Positions 1 through 8,313 of a stretch of 41,164 nt of DNA are shown piece after piece (position 1 is the stretch's first letter; each line of letters opens with the position of its first letter). A program made the position numbers and the translations under genes. Below the pieces are notes generated by a model, which saw only the letters and a list, made by a program, of their open reading frames with translations, did no database searches and was not told where the DNA came from. The DNA is taken from contig JAAWAR010000073.1 in NCBI GenBank assembly GCA_022792295.1, positions 1 through 41,164 on the forward strand, in the 5' to 3' direction. The stretch is from Lachnospiraceae bacterium (GTDB taxonomy: Bacteria > Bacillota > Clostridia > Lachnospirales > Lachnospiraceae).

Positions 1-77
1 AATTACAGGTAGAGTATGAAAAGCATAAAAGACAGGTAGAAATTATGCTTGAGCAGAGAAAAAGAAAGTGTCTGTAA
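1..77 (+). CDS. 3' end of a truncated reading frame, unknown product
   Basis: A frame open from the left edge ends at TAA 75-77 and reads as a short, very basic and charged, helix-like tail ending in RKRKCL. Too little is present to identify a family. Highly charged C-terminal helices occur in many proteins, including recombinases and transposases, so any link to a mobile element is only a guess. No start codon or ribosome-binding site is inside the window. Confidence 0.3.
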   Translation, partial: LQVEYEKHKRQVEIMLEQRKRKCL

Positions 78-674
78 GTGTTCAAAAATAGATAAAAATT
101 TAGGTGCGTCACACACAAATAGCCCTTAAAATCCTATAAAATCAAAGCTGACAGTTTCCATCGAGGAAGCGGCGAAGGCCGGAAAGTTCTAAAGAAAGCG
201 GAATAGAATGGTATGAAATCACGGGCGTAGGCGGCAGAGGCCAACGCCCGTTTATTCTGCGGGTTTCCCTAAGACCCTTCAAATCTTCAGCACACTTCCT
301 TGCCGCTTAGTTTCACTAGAAGCACTCAAATTGAAGCAGACTACGCTTCACGTGCGCCTCATAGAGTTGTCTGTCTGCGGCAAAAGATCGGCTCATAAAT
401 CTGGGCGTAAAGATCCTGTGGGAATGCGCGGGCTTGATAAGGCGGCATGGGGGATGCTGTTTACGTGGATCTGCGCACTTGTTACCGATGCCTGTCTGAT
501 TGAATCGGGCCGGCGGGCAAAAATCTCTCTGCGCTCTGTCCCGGCCGATACTTGCCAAGCGCTGCTGGCGCTTAGGGCAGTCATAGGCAGATTGCATGGC
601 TCTTTGCCTTTCCTGTGAACGCACGCAAACAGCAGCCATAGGATTTAGGCAGGATTTTGCGGAGAGAAGCCCTT
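78..674. other. gene-poor stretch upstream of the nucleoside operon
   Basis: No convincing gene was found in this stretch. It has one terminator-like inverted repeat (221-255) and a GC-richer part at about 320-620. Open frames exist there on both strands (for example 331-618 plus and 316-732 minus), but they overlap each other, lack ribosome-binding sites and show no recognisable motif. I considered a structured RNA in 320-620 but could not match it to tmRNA, RNase P, 6S or SRP RNA signatures. Confidence 0.5.
221..255 (+). terminator. possible terminator hairpin
   Basis: A perfect 8-bp inverted repeat, ACGGGCGT (221-228) and ACGCCCGT (244-251), encloses a 15-nt loop and is followed by a short T-rich run (TTTATT). 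It could end transcription coming from the truncated gene at the left edge. The U-tract is poor, so this is only a candidate. Confidence 0.35.
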
Positions 675-703
675 TTGACAGGGCGTAAAAGATATGGTAA
701 ACT
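675..703 (+). promoter_or_regulatory. sigma-A promoter of the nucleoside salvage operon
   Basis: A consensus -35 TTGACA (675-680) is followed by exactly 17 nt and a -10 box TAAACT (698-703), with a TGG extended -10 immediately upstream. It lies about 20 bp ahead of the operon's first gene, so the 5' leader would be very short. No operator-like repeat is evident around it. Confidence 0.75.
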
Positions 704-725
704 GAAGGGGAAAGGAGGCAGGATG

Positions 726-1505
726 ATGCCATATGTAGAGGAAGAAGGTTTACAGTATCACTTAAATATCAGGCCGGGAGATGTGGGCAGATATGTGCTC
801 ATGCCGGGGGACCCGAAGCGCTGTGAAAAGATCGCCGCGTATTTTGATGAGGCAAAGCTTGTAGCCGACAGCCGGGAATATGTCACGTATACAGGCTACT
901 TAAACGGAGAAAAAGTCAGTGTGACCTCGACGGGGATAGGCGGCCCGTCGTCCGCGATCGCGATCGAGGAGCTTGTCCGCTGCAAGGCTGATACATTTAT
1001 CCGCGTGGGGACATGCGGCGGTATGGACATCAATGTGCAGGGCGGAGACATAGTGATCGCTACGGGGGCCATCCGGGCCGAGGGGACGAGCAGGGAGTAC
1101 GCTCCGATCGAATTTCCTGCCGTGGCCGATCTGGAGGTGACAAATGCGCTTCTTAAGGCCGCAAAGGGCCTGGGCTACCGCTGTCATGCGGGGGTCGTGC
1201 AGTGTAAGGACTCTTTTTACGGGCAGCATGAGCCGGAGACGAAGCCGGTTAGCGGGGAGCTGTTAAGCAAATGGGATGCATGGCTGAAGCTCGGCTGCAA
1301 GGCGTCAGAGATGGAGTCTGCGGCGCTATTTATTGCGGCGAGCTATCTGGGTGTCCGCTGCGGTTCGTGTTTCCTCGCGGTTGCAAATCAGGAGCGCGCG
1401 AAGGCCGGCCTTTTAAACCCGGTGGTGCATGACACGGAGGCGGCAGTGAAGGCAGGCGTGGAGGCGCTGCGGATTTTGATCGAGGAGGACCGAAAAAAGG
1501 TATGA
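726..1505 (+). CDS. udp: uridine phosphorylase
   Basis: Cytosolic enzyme of the NP-I nucleoside phosphorylase family that splits uridine with phosphate into uracil and ribose-1-phosphate. The 259-aa protein carries the expected phosphate-site segment [11 protein letters not shown] near the N-terminus, the STGIGGPS segment, a RVGTCGG loop and the [10 protein letters not shown] nucleoside-binding segment. I chose the second of two adjacent ATGs (726) because AGGAGG at 713-718 then sits 7 nt away; the ATG at 723 is only 4 nt away. Its TGA overlaps the next ATG by 4 nt (ATGA), which indicates translational coupling to cdd. The ribose-1-phosphate made here is the substrate of the phosphopentomutase two genes downstream. 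Confidence 0.92.
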   Translation: MPYVEEEGLQYHLNIRPGDVGRYVLMPGDPKRCEKIAAYFDEAKLVADSREYVTYTGYLNGEKVSVTSTGIGGPSSAIAIEELVRCKADTFIRVGTCGGMDINVQGGDIVIATGAIRAEGTSREYAPIEFPAVADLEVTNALLKAAKGLGYRCHAGVVQCKDSFYGQHEPETKPVSGELLSKWDAWLKLGCKASEMESAALFIAASYLGVRCGSCFLAVANQERAKAGLLNPVVHDTEAAVKAGVEALRILIEEDRKKV

Positions 1506-1921
1506 ACGGAAAGGAACTGGTCAGGCTGGCCATAGAGGCCAGGCAGCGTGCCTATACGCCCTATTCGGGCTTTCAGGTTGGGGCGGCCCTTCTCCTTTCG
1601 GACGGGACTGTCTATACGGGCTGCAACATCGAAAACGCAGCCTTTACGCCTACGGTCTGCGCAGAGCGGACGGCGTTTTTTAAGGCGGTCAGCGAGGGAC
1701 GGCGTGAGTTTGCAGCGATTGCCGTTGTCGGAGGCCCAGGCGGGAAGGAGCCCGAGGAGTTTTGTGCGCCCTGCGGCGTGTGCCGTCAGGTCATGATGGA
1801 GTTCTGTGACCCAAAGACATTTAAAATTTACCTTGGCAAGGGTGACCTTTCGGTGAGAGAATATACCTTAAAAGAGCTTTTGCCACTCGGCTTTGCCGGA
1901 GAGGGCGTGAACCGGGCTTAA
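1502..1921 (+). CDS. cdd: cytidine deaminase
   Basis: Homotetrameric zinc enzyme that deaminates cytidine and deoxycytidine to uridine and deoxyuridine. The 139-aa length is that of the small Gram-positive type. Motifs are complete: [10 protein letters not shown] near the N-terminus, the CNIENAA substrate loop, C53-A-E55 (zinc ligand and proton-shuttle Glu) and PCGVCRQ with zinc ligands C91 and C94. It starts inside the end of udp, so the two are coupled. In context it feeds uridine to Udp, making udp-cdd-deoB a compact route from cytidine to uracil plus pentose phosphate. Confidence 0.95.
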   Translation: MNGKELVRLAIEARQRAYTPYSGFQVGAALLLSDGTVYTGCNIENAAFTPTVCAERTAFFKAVSEGRREFAAIAVVGGPGGKEPEEFCAPCGVCRQVMMEFCDPKTFKIYLGKGDLSVREYTLKELLPLGFAGEGVNRA

Positions 1922-1950
1922 AAAGACAAGCATAGAAGGAGCATAAAGAC

Positions 1951-3141
1951 ATGCAGAGATTTAAAAGGATTTTTACGATCGTCATCGACTCGCTTGGGGT
2001 CGGGGCCATGCCGGATTCGGAGCGGTTCGGTGATGTGGGCGTGGATACATTGGGCCATATTGCAGAGAACATGAAAGAATTCAGGATTCCGAATCTGGTT
2101 CGGCTGGGGCTTGCCAATTTAAAGCCCCTGGCGAATGTTGCACCGGCCGAAGCGCCGATGGGGTATTACGGGAAGCTTAAGGAGGCCAGCAACGGCAAAG
2201 ATACCATGACCGGCCATTGGGAAATGATGGGGATCTATACCACAACGCCGTTTCAGACGTTTACGGACACGGGATTTCCGCCGGAGCTGATTGAGGAGCT
2301 GGAGAAACAAACGGGCCATACGGTGATCGGCAACAAGAGTGCGAGCGGGACAGAGATTTTGGATGAGCTTGCCGAGGAGGAGATCGCCACCGGCCATATG
2401 ATCGTCTATACCTCGGCGGACTCGGTGCTGCAGATCTGCGGGAACGAGGAGACCTTTGATTTAAAGGAGCTGTATCGGTGCTGCGAGATCGCCAGGGAGC
2501 TTACGCTGCGGGAGGAATGGCGCGTGGGCCGCGTGATCGCGAGGCCCTATGTAGGAAAGAAGCGCGGTGAATTCGTGCGCACGAGCAACCGCCATGATTA
2601 TGCCTTAAAGCCCTCCGGTACGACAGCGCTTGACCTTCTGAAGGAAAACGGCTATGATGTGATCTCTGTGGGAAAAATACGCGATATTTTTGACGGAGAG
2701 GGAATCACAGAGAGCCATAAATCCAAAAGCTCGGTCCACGGCATGGAACAGACGATTGAGGTCTGCAAACAGGATTTTACGGGCTTTTGCTTTGTGAATC
2801 TGGTGGATTTTGACGCCCTTTGGGGCCACAGACGCAACCCGGTGGGGTACGGGGAGGAGCTGGAGCGTTTTGACGAGAAACTGGGGATTCTGCTGCCGCT
2901 TCTTAAAGAAGATGATCTCCTTTTGATCACCGCGGACCACGGCAATGACCCGACGTATACCGGGACGGACCATACGCGGGAGAAAGTGCCGTTTTTGGCG
3001 TATTCCCCGTCGATGAAGGGAAGCGGGCTGCTTCCCGAGGCAGAGAGCTTTGGCACCATCGGCGCGACAATTCTTCAAAATTTTGGGATTCAGAAGAAGG
3101 AAGGCATGATCGGGGAGCCGGTTCTGGAGAGGCTTTTGTAG
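1951..3141 (+). CDS. deoB: phosphopentomutase
   Basis: Alkaline-phosphatase-superfamily enzyme that interconverts ribose-1-phosphate and ribose-5-phosphate (also the deoxy forms), passing nucleoside-derived pentose into central metabolism. The 396-aa length is normal. Visible signatures are the N-terminal metal site [11 protein letters not shown] (D13), the phosphoryl-acceptor segment KDTMTGHWE with Thr85 at the position known for the Bacillus enzyme, and the C-terminal metal site [25 protein letters not shown] at 1936-1941 precedes the ATG by 9 nt. It is the last gene of the operon and is followed by a terminator-like hairpin. Confidence 0.96.
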   Translation: MQRFKRIFTIVIDSLGVGAMPDSERFGDVGVDTLGHIAENMKEFRIPNLVRLGLANLKPLANVAPAEAPMGYYGKLKEASNGKDTMTGHWEMMGIYTTTPFQTFTDTGFPPELIEELEKQTGHTVIGNKSASGTEILDELAEEEIATGHMIVYTSADSVLQICGNEETFDLKELYRCCEIARELTLREEWRVGRVIARPYVGKKRGEFVRTSNRHDYALKPSGTTALDLLKENGYDVISVGKIRDIFDGEGITESHKSKSSVHGMEQTIEVCKQDFTGFCFVNLVDFDALWGHRRNPVGYGEELERFDEKLGILLPLLKEDDLLLITADHGNDPTYTGTDHTREKVPFLAYSPSMKGSGLLPEAESFGTIGATILQNFGIQKKEGMIGEPVLERLL

Positions 3142-3159
3142 AGCACTCTTTTGCGTGAT

Positions 3160-3210
3160 AAAAAGCCCTTAAGGCGGTGTCTTTTGGATGCTTTGCTGGG
3201 GGCTTTTTTT
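3160..3210 (+). terminator. terminator after deoB
   Basis: AAAAAGCCC (3160-3168) is complementary to GGGCTTTTT (3200-3208), which continues into a run of seven T. The roughly 30-nt loop between the arms is large but can fold further. The position, 20 bp after the deoB stop, fits the end of the nucleoside operon. Confidence 0.6.
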
Positions 3211-3303
3211 GCTCGCTTGCCTGCCGGTCTTGGGGGAGGCGGTGCGGATGCATTTGTTAAAAAATCCTGCAGAAAAAATATTTGGGAAAAATGCAAAAAA
3301 CTG

Positions 3304-3332
3304 TTGACATTTTTGCGGGTATCGGTTATACT
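3304..3332 (+). promoter_or_regulatory. strong sigma-A promoter of the tRNA gene
   Basis: TTGACA (3304-3309), a 17-nt spacer and TATACT (3327-3332) give a near-consensus stable-RNA promoter. The transcript would begin about 25 nt before the tRNA. Confidence 0.85.
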
Positions 3333-3364
3333 AGCGGAGCAATGAAGAAATTGCATATGGAAAT

Positions 3365-3438
3365 GGCGGAATAGCTCAGTTGGCTAGAGCATACGGTTCA
3401 TACCCGTAGTGTCGAGAGTTCAAATCTCCCTTCCGCTA
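3365..3438 (+). tRNA. tRNA-Met (CAT), elongator type
   Basis: Complete cloverleaf. The acceptor arm pairs 3365-3371 with 3431-3437, including a G1-U72 wobble, and has discriminator A at 3438. The D-arm is GCTC/GAGC. The anticodon stem TACGG/CCGTA carries a TTCATAC loop with CAT at 3399-3401. The body closely resembles Bacillus elongator tRNA-Met, including the same G-U first pair. It lacks the initiator's mispaired first acceptor position and three G-C pairs under the anticodon loop, and is unlike tRNA-Ile2. The T-stem contains one A-C mismatch (3415/3429). CCA is not encoded. Confidence 0.93.
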
Positions 3439-3444
3439 TGAATG

Positions 3445-3478
3445 AGAGCATTCCTTGAAAAAAGGAATGCTCTTTTTT
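3445..3478 (+). terminator. terminator of the tRNA unit
   Basis: Perfect 12-bp stem, AGAGCATTCCTT (3445-3456) with AAGGAATGCTCT (3462-3473), a 5-nt loop and a run of six T (3473-3478). It is a textbook intrinsic terminator placed 6 nt after the tRNA, making the tRNA a one-gene transcription unit. Confidence 0.95.
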
Positions 3479-3530
3479 CGCGCTCAGCCCCTCTGTCCAT
3501 TTTGTTTACTTGAAAAGAGTGAATGGATTC

Positions 3531-3813
3531 ATGGAGATTCAATATGTGACAGATCAGATTCTGCCGATCCCACGTCCTAAACAGGAATATAAGTCTGACG
3601 GCCGGTATAGCAAATCGTAGATTCTGAAAAAGCCATTAATTTAGTCATTCGCACTACAAAGATAGAGCTTGGCAGCAGGCTGATCCTAAATTGAATCCAA
3701 ATGGGGTAATGTTGTTTCCCAAAAAGGTTTTCAATAGAAGTTCAATGATTCCGCCAATTAGACTGCCGAATCAAACTCAAACCGCCGGTGTACCTGATCC
3801 GGCCGCCTTTTAA
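3531..3813 (+). pseudogene. decayed coding sequence, unknown product
   Basis: Two short readable stretches in different frames look like fragments of one broken gene. The first (3531-3620, ATG to TAG, 29 codons) has protein-like composition with PIPRPKQEYKSDG. The second (3646-3813, no start, ends TAA) contains ADPKLNPNG and a proline-rich tail MIPPIRLPNQTQTAG. Neither has a good ribosome-binding site. I do not recognise the family. The identification as a remnant is an inference from composition, and chance open frames are possible. Confidence 0.25.
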
Positions 3814-3875
3814 AGTATGGGCTGCCTCGCGGGCCTGTGTTTTTTGACGGCAGGCTTCAAGAAAAGCAAAACCGC

Positions 3876-3904
3876 TTGCGTCCCTCTGGAAAAAATGTTA
3901 TGAT
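3876..3904 (+). promoter_or_regulatory. probable promoter of lepA
   Basis: TTGCGT (3876-3881), a 17-nt spacer and TATGAT (3899-3904) with a TGT extended -10. The predicted start near 3911 falls inside the palindrome at 3908-3931, leaving a roughly 210-nt leader before lepA. Confidence 0.6.
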
Positions 3905-3907
3905 GTT

Positions 3908-3931
3908 GGGGTCAAAAGGTATTTTGACCCC
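3908..3931 (+). repeat. perfect 10-bp palindrome at the predicted lepA transcript start
   Basis: GGGGTCAAAA (3908-3917), a GGTA spacer and TTTTGACCCC (3922-3931) are exactly complementary. It sits just downstream of the -10 box. It could be a 5'-terminal RNA hairpin, a repressor operator, or a copy of a dispersed repeat. It is not followed by a T-tract, so it is not an intrinsic terminator. Confidence 0.7.
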
Positions 3932-4123
3932 TATGATACACAGATTGCTCCGCGCTTTGCGCTCCCGCGATCTTAAAACACCGCAAATCCGTTGTTTTTC
4001 GGCGTTTTTCGGGTTCCAAGATCATGTCCGGTATGCCTGCATGAATGGACATGACCCTGGGATCTGCGGTATCATGTTATATTTGTGTAGAAACGATTTT
4101 GAGGAAAGAAATGAGGGACATGC

Positions 4124-5938
4124 ATGGCGGATATTTCCCAGGATAAGATCCGGAATTTTTGTATCATTGCACATATAGATCATGGCAAATCGACACTTGC
4201 GGACAGGATTATTGAACATACGGGCCTTTTAACGAGCAGAGAGATGCAGGCGCAGGTGCTTGACAATATGGAACTGGAGCGTGAACGGGGGATTACGATC
4301 AAGTCCCAGGCGGTGCGGATCGTGTATAAGGCGAAAAATGGGGAGGAGTATATCTTCAACCTGATTGATACGCCCGGACATGTGGATTTCAACTATGAAG
4401 TTTCGAGAAGCCTGGCGGCCTGTGACGGGGCGGTGCTCGTGGTGGATGCGGCCCAGGGAATCGAGGCCCAGACATTAGCCAATGTATACCTGGCACTGGA
4501 TCATGACCTCGATGTGTTTCCTGTAATCAATAAGATCGACCTGCCCAGCGCGGAGCCGGACCGGGTAGCCGCAGAGATCGAGGATGTGATCGGTCTGGAG
4601 GCGCAGGATGCGCCGCGGATTTCGGCGAAGATGGGACTTAACATTGACGACGTCCTGGAGGCGATCGTGGAGAAGATCCCGGCTCCGGGAGGCGATCCCG
4701 CCGCGCCTTTGCAGGCTTTGATTTTCGACTCGATCTATGATTCTTACCGCGGCGTGATCGTGTTCTGCCGAGTCAAGGAAGGGACGGTCAAGAAAGGGAC
4801 GCCGATCCGCATGATGGCCACAAATGCCTCTTACGATGTGGTCGAAGTCGGGTATTTTGGTGCGGGGCAGTTTATCCCGTGTGACGAGCTTTCCGCCGGC
4901 ATGGTGGGATATATCACAGCCAGCATCAAAAACGTAAAGGATACCCGGGTCGGCGATACGATCACAAACCGTGAAAACCCGTGCGCCGCGCCTCTGCCCG
5001 GTTATAAAAAGGTAACGCCGATGGTCTACTGCGGCATGTATCCGGCCGACGGGGCGAAGTATCCGGAGCTTCGGGACGCGTTAGAAAAGCTGCAGCTAAA
5101 CGATGCGTCGCTGTTTTTTGAGCCGGAGACATCGGTTGCGCTTGGTTTTGGCTTCCGCTGCGGCTTTTTAGGGCTTCTGCACCTGGAGATCATTCAGGAG
5201 CGCTTAGAACGCGAGTACAACCTGGATCTGGTGACCACGGCCCCGAGCGTCGTGTACCGAATCCATAAGACCAACGGCGGCGTGCTGGATTTGACGAACC
5301 CGACCAACATGCCGGACCCGTCGGAGATCGAATACATGGAGGAGCCGATCGTGAGCGCCGAGATCATGGTAACGACGGAATTCGTGGGGGCGATCATGAA
5401 GCTGTGCCAGGAGCGGCGCGGCGTGTACCTTGGCATGGAATATATGGAAGCCACGAGGGCTTTACTAAAGTACGAGCTTCCGTTAAATGAGATCATTTAT
5501 GACTTCTTTGATGCGCTGAAGTCCCGTTCGCGCGGCTATGCGTCATTTGACTATGAGCTTAAGGATTATGAGCGCTCGGAGCTTGTAAAGCTTGATATTT
5601 TGATCAACAAAGAGGAGGTCGATGCACTCTCGTTTATCGTGTTTGCCGGGTCGGCGTATGAACGCGGCAGGAGGATGTGCGAGAAGCTAAAGGATGAGAT
5701 CCCCAGGCATCTGTTTGAGATCCCGATTCAGGCGGCCGTCGGCGGGAAAATTATCGCCAGAGAGACCGTAAAGGCCATGCGCAAGGATGTGCTGGCTAAG
5801 TGCTACGGCGGTGATATTACGCGGAAAAAGAAGCTTTTGGAGAAGCAGAAGGAAGGCAAGAAGCGTATGCGCCAGGTCGGGAGCGTAGAGATCCCGCAGA
5901 AGGCGTTTATGAGCGTTTTGAAGCTGGATGATGAATAG
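4124..5938 (+). CDS. lepA: elongation factor 4 (LepA) GTPase
   Basis: Ribosome-associated translational GTPase related to EF-G. It acts on stalled or mis-translocated ribosomes and in initiation/assembly. The 604-aa length is typical. It begins with the G1 motif AHIDHGKST (about residues 16-24), followed by the switch segment [15 protein letters not shown] (G3) and NKIDLP (G4). The LepA-specific C-terminal domain ends in the characteristic basic region [18 protein letters not shown] and [15 protein letters not shown] at 4113-4117 sits 6 nt before the ATG. In many Firmicutes lepA precedes hemW; here a Nudix gene lies between them. Confidence 0.97.
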   Translation: MADISQDKIRNFCIIAHIDHGKSTLADRIIEHTGLLTSREMQAQVLDNMELERERGITIKSQAVRIVYKAKNGEEYIFNLIDTPGHVDFNYEVSRSLAACDGAVLVVDAAQGIEAQTLANVYLALDHDLDVFPVINKIDLPSAEPDRVAAEIEDVIGLEAQDAPRISAKMGLNIDDVLEAIVEKIPAPGGDPAAPLQALIFDSIYDSYRGVIVFCRVKEGTVKKGTPIRMMATNASYDVVEVGYFGAGQFIPCDELSAGMVGYITASIKNVKDTRVGDTITNRENPCAAPLPGYKKVTPMVYCGMYPADGAKYPELRDALEKLQLNDASLFFEPETSVALGFGFRCGFLGLLHLEIIQERLEREYNLDLVTTAPSVVYRIHKTNGGVLDLTNPTNMPDPSEIEYMEEPIVSAEIMVTTEFVGAIMKLCQERRGVYLGMEYMEATRALLKYELPLNEIIYDFFDALKSRSRGYASFDYELKDYERSELVKLDILINKEEVDALSFIVFAGSAYERGRRMCEKLKDEIPRHLFEIPIQAAVGGKIIARETVKAMRKDVLAKCYGGDITRKKKLLEKQKEGKKRMRQVGSVEIPQKAFMSVLKLDDE

Positions 5939-5947
5939 GATACGGAT

Positions 5948-6985
5948 ATGAAACTGACAACATTGTGCTATCTGGAGCAGGATGAGAAATACCTGATGCT
6001 TCATCGGATCAAGAAGCAGAAGGATGTAAATAAGGACAAATGGATTGGCATCGGCGGAAAGTTCGAGTTCGGCGAAAGCCCGGAGGACTGCCTGCTTCGC
6101 GAGGCAAAGGAGGAGACCGGCTATGAGCTTTTTTCTTACCGGCTGCGGGGTATTGTGACGTTCCTCTTTAACGATGAGGAGGCGGAGTACATGTTCCTCT
6201 ACACGGCGGACAGGTTTGCGGGGGAGCCACGCCCGTGTGACGAGGGAACGCTTGAGTGGATTCCCAAAAAGGACGTAGATGCCTTAAATCTCTGGGAAGG
6301 GGACCGGCTATTTTTTAAGCTGATGAACGAGGACCGGCCGTTTTTTTCCCTGAAGCTGCATTACCGCGGGGACCGGCTGTGCGAGGCGGTCTTAGACGGG
6401 CGGCCGCTGGAGCTTTTGGATGTTTTGAATGCGGACGGAGAGCCGTCCGGGCTTGTGCGGGAGCGGGATATGGTGCATGAGCGCGGCGATTACCATCGGA
6501 CAAGCCATGTATGGATTATCAGACGGACACCGGACGGGAACTGTGAGCTGCTTTTGCAGAAGCGGAGCTGGGAGAAGGATTCGTTTGCCGGCTGCTATGA
6601 CAGTTCGAGCGCAGGTCACATCCCGGCAGGGGAGGAATACCTGTCCTCGGCACAGAGGGAACTTTTTGAGGAGCTTGGGATTCTTGCGGGGGCAGATGAG
6701 CTTACCCGAATCGGCTTTGTGGACAGCCGGTATGAGGGTGTGTTTAAGGGAAAATCGTTTTGCAATCATGAAAAAAGCGCAGTGTACGTCTACGAAAAGC
6801 CGGTTGATGAGACGCGGCTTTGTCTGCAGGCGTCCGAAGTGGAGTCGGTCAGGTGGTTTGCGCTTGACGATGCGCTTCGTGCGGCCGAGGAACATATGCC
6901 GGGCTTTTGTCTGGATGCGGCCGAGGTCGGCATGGTAAAGAATTATATAATGGAATCGCTGCAAAAGGATCGGGAGAGGCCATGA
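5948..6985 (+). CDS. tandem double-Nudix hydrolase
   Basis: A 345-aa fusion of two complete Nudix domains. The N-terminal domain (about 1-130) has an exact Nudix box from G37 to Y59 (G-x5-E-x7-REAKEETGY) and resembles MutT-type 8-oxo-dGTP diphosphatases. The C-terminal domain (about 155-335) begins with DVLNADGEPSG, has a second exact box G223-I245 (REQ-like core RELFEELGI) and resembles the IPP-isomerase/YfcD-like branch. Both keep all metal-binding glutamates, so both should be active, but substrates cannot be read from sequence. The ribosome-binding site is weak. The TGA overlaps the hemW ATG (ATGA), so it is coupled to hemW. Confidence 0.88.
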   Translation: MKLTTLCYLEQDEKYLMLHRIKKQKDVNKDKWIGIGGKFEFGESPEDCLLREAKEETGYELFSYRLRGIVTFLFNDEEAEYMFLYTADRFAGEPRPCDEGTLEWIPKKDVDALNLWEGDRLFFKLMNEDRPFFSLKLHYRGDRLCEAVLDGRPLELLDVLNADGEPSGLVRERDMVHERGDYHRTSHVWIIRRTPDGNCELLLQKRSWEKDSFAGCYDSSSAGHIPAGEEYLSSAQRELFEELGILAGADELTRIGFVDSRYEGVFKGKSFCNHEKSAVYVYEKPVDETRLCLQASEVESVRWFALDDALRAAEEHMPGFCLDAAEVGMVKNYIMESLQKDRERP

Positions 6986-8130
6986 CGGAGAAAATAGAAC
7001 TGGAACTTTATCTGCATATCCCGTTTTGTGTCAGGAAGTGCGCATACTGCGACTTCCTGTCTTTTTCATCCGGGAAGGATAAACAGCAGGAATATATGGA
7101 GAGGCTGTTGGATGAAATCAATATGGTGGGAGAACAGTGCAGAGAATATCGGGTTTCTACCATATTTGTGGGAGGAGGAACGCCTTCTGTGTTGGATTCA
7201 AAGTGGATTGTGGAGATGTTGAGACGAATCCGGGAGCGCTTTGCGCTCGCGCAGGAGGCGGAGATCTCCCTGGAGGCAAATCCCGGGACGGTGACAAAGG
7301 AAAAGCTTTCTGACTACAGACGGGCAGGAATCAACCGCATAAGCTTCGGTTTGCAGTCTGCGGACAACAGGGAGCTTTCGCTGCTGGGGCGGATTCACAC
7401 CTGGGAGGAATTTCTGGAAAGCTTTTCCATGGCAAGGAGGAGCGGTTTTTCAAACCTGAATGTGGATCTGATGGCGGGGCTTCCGGGGCAGAGCCTCGCT
7501 TCGTGGGAGCAAACCTTAAAGAAAACGGCGGAGCTGGAGCCGGAGCATATTTCTGCGTATAGCCTGATCCTCGAGGAGGGGACACCGTTTTTTGAACGCT
7601 ATTCGGCGGGCGGTCCGGGAAGCGGGCTTTTGCCGGATGAGGACACGGAGCGGGAGATGTATCACCGAACGAGAAGTCTTCTCGGGGCGTTTGGGTATGA
7701 GCGGTATGAGATCTCAAACTATGCAAAGCCGGGAAAGGAATGTCGGCACAACCTCGGCTATTGGACGAATGTGCCATATAGGGGGCTCGGACTTGGGGCG
7801 TCATCCTATATGGAGGGAGAACGGTTTTGCAATGAGAGTGACTTTGGGATGTATCTGAGGGGAGATTTTGGAGAACGGATGCAGGTGCAGAAGCTGACGA
7901 AGAAGGAGCAGCAGGAGGAGTTTTTCTTTGTGGGCCTCAGGCTGATGCGCGGTGTGTCGCTTACAGAGTTTGAGAGGCGGTTTGGAATTTCGGCTGCCGC
8001 GGTATATCCGGGAGTGCTGGAACGGTTTGTACGTGAGGGAGTCGCCGGGATAGAGAATGGGTGGTTCCGGCTGACAGAGCTTGGAACGGATGTGAGCAAT
8101 TATGTGATGAGAGGTTTTTTGCAGGACTGA
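6982..8130 (+). CDS. hemW: radical SAM heme chaperone HemW
   Basis: Radical SAM protein of the HemN/HemW family. HemW binds heme and delivers it to acceptor proteins and is often mis-annotated as coproporphyrinogen III oxidase. The 382-aa length fits HemW rather than the longer HemN. The cluster motif HIPFCVRKCAYCDF gives C16, C20 and C23. FVGGGTPS, the SLEANPGT segment and RISFGLQS follow in normal order, then GLPGQ and the SAYSLILEEGTP segment. I took the ATG at 6982, preceded by GGGAGAGG, rather than an upstream in-frame start inside the Nudix gene. Confidence 0.93.
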   Translation: MTEKIELELYLHIPFCVRKCAYCDFLSFSSGKDKQQEYMERLLDEINMVGEQCREYRVSTIFVGGGTPSVLDSKWIVEMLRRIRERFALAQEAEISLEANPGTVTKEKLSDYRRAGINRISFGLQSADNRELSLLGRIHTWEEFLESFSMARRSGFSNLNVDLMAGLPGQSLASWEQTLKKTAELEPEHISAYSLILEEGTPFFERYSAGGPGSGLLPDEDTEREMYHRTRSLLGAFGYERYEISNYAKPGKECRHNLGYWTNVPYRGLGLGASSYMEGERFCNESDFGMYLRGDFGERMQVQKLTKKEQQEEFFFVGLRLMRGVSLTEFERRFGISAAAVYPGVLERFVREGVAGIENGWFRLTELGTDVSNYVMRGFLQD

Positions 8131-8313
8131 AGGGGGAAGGGCTGGAAGGCGCCAAACAGCAGAGAAAGGCTTAAAGAGTGCCAAAAGTGTACCGGACAAA
8201 TCTCAGCAGCGGAAATCAACTGTGATAAAAGGGCCAAGAAAGACATCTGCGGAAAATGTTTGGCAAGAGCTTCCTCCTGCAAAAGTTTATTTCGCCTCTA
8301 TCGAGAAAAATAA
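8131..8313 (+). other. Cys-rich open frame without a start codon
   Basis: Immediately after the hemW TGA, and in the same frame, 60 further codons remain open to TAA 8311-8313. They include CQKC, a further Cys, CGKC and a last Cys, a zinc-ribbon-like spacing. No ATG, GTG or TTG precedes the first cysteines, and the end overlaps the 3' end of the convergent GntR gene. It may be a fragment of a small zinc-binding protein whose start was lost, or chance. HemW itself ends normally at the TGA. Confidence 0.25.

Noticed and set aside
130-192. Excisionase-like 20-codon frame containing KLTVSIEEAAK
   Set aside because: It is bounded by stops at 127-129 and 190-192 and has no start codon; the likeness is too short to call a mobile-element remnant.
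316-732. Overlapping frames of 138 codons (minus) and 95 codons (plus, 331-618)
   Set aside because: They occupy the same bases on both strands, lack ribosome-binding sites and show no family features; high GC content makes chance open frames common here.
2605-3078. 157-codon minus-strand frame within deoB
   Set aside because: It is antisense to conserved deoB sequence encoding the C-terminal metal site, a frame shadow.
3365-3438. Initiator tRNA-Met or tRNA-Ile2 identity for the CAT tRNA
   Set aside because: The first acceptor pair is G-U rather than unpaired, the anticodon stem lacks three consecutive G-C pairs, and the body matches the Bacillus elongator tRNA-Met pattern.
3837-4178. 113-codon plus-strand frame before lepA
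   Set aside because: It spans the lepA promoter, the palindrome and the lepA start, has no ribosome-binding site, and its translation looks random.
6982-8130. Oxygen-independent coproporphyrinogen III oxidase (HemN)
   Set aside because: The length and the N-terminus starting directly at the radical SAM motif fit HemW; no other heme biosynthesis genes are nearby.
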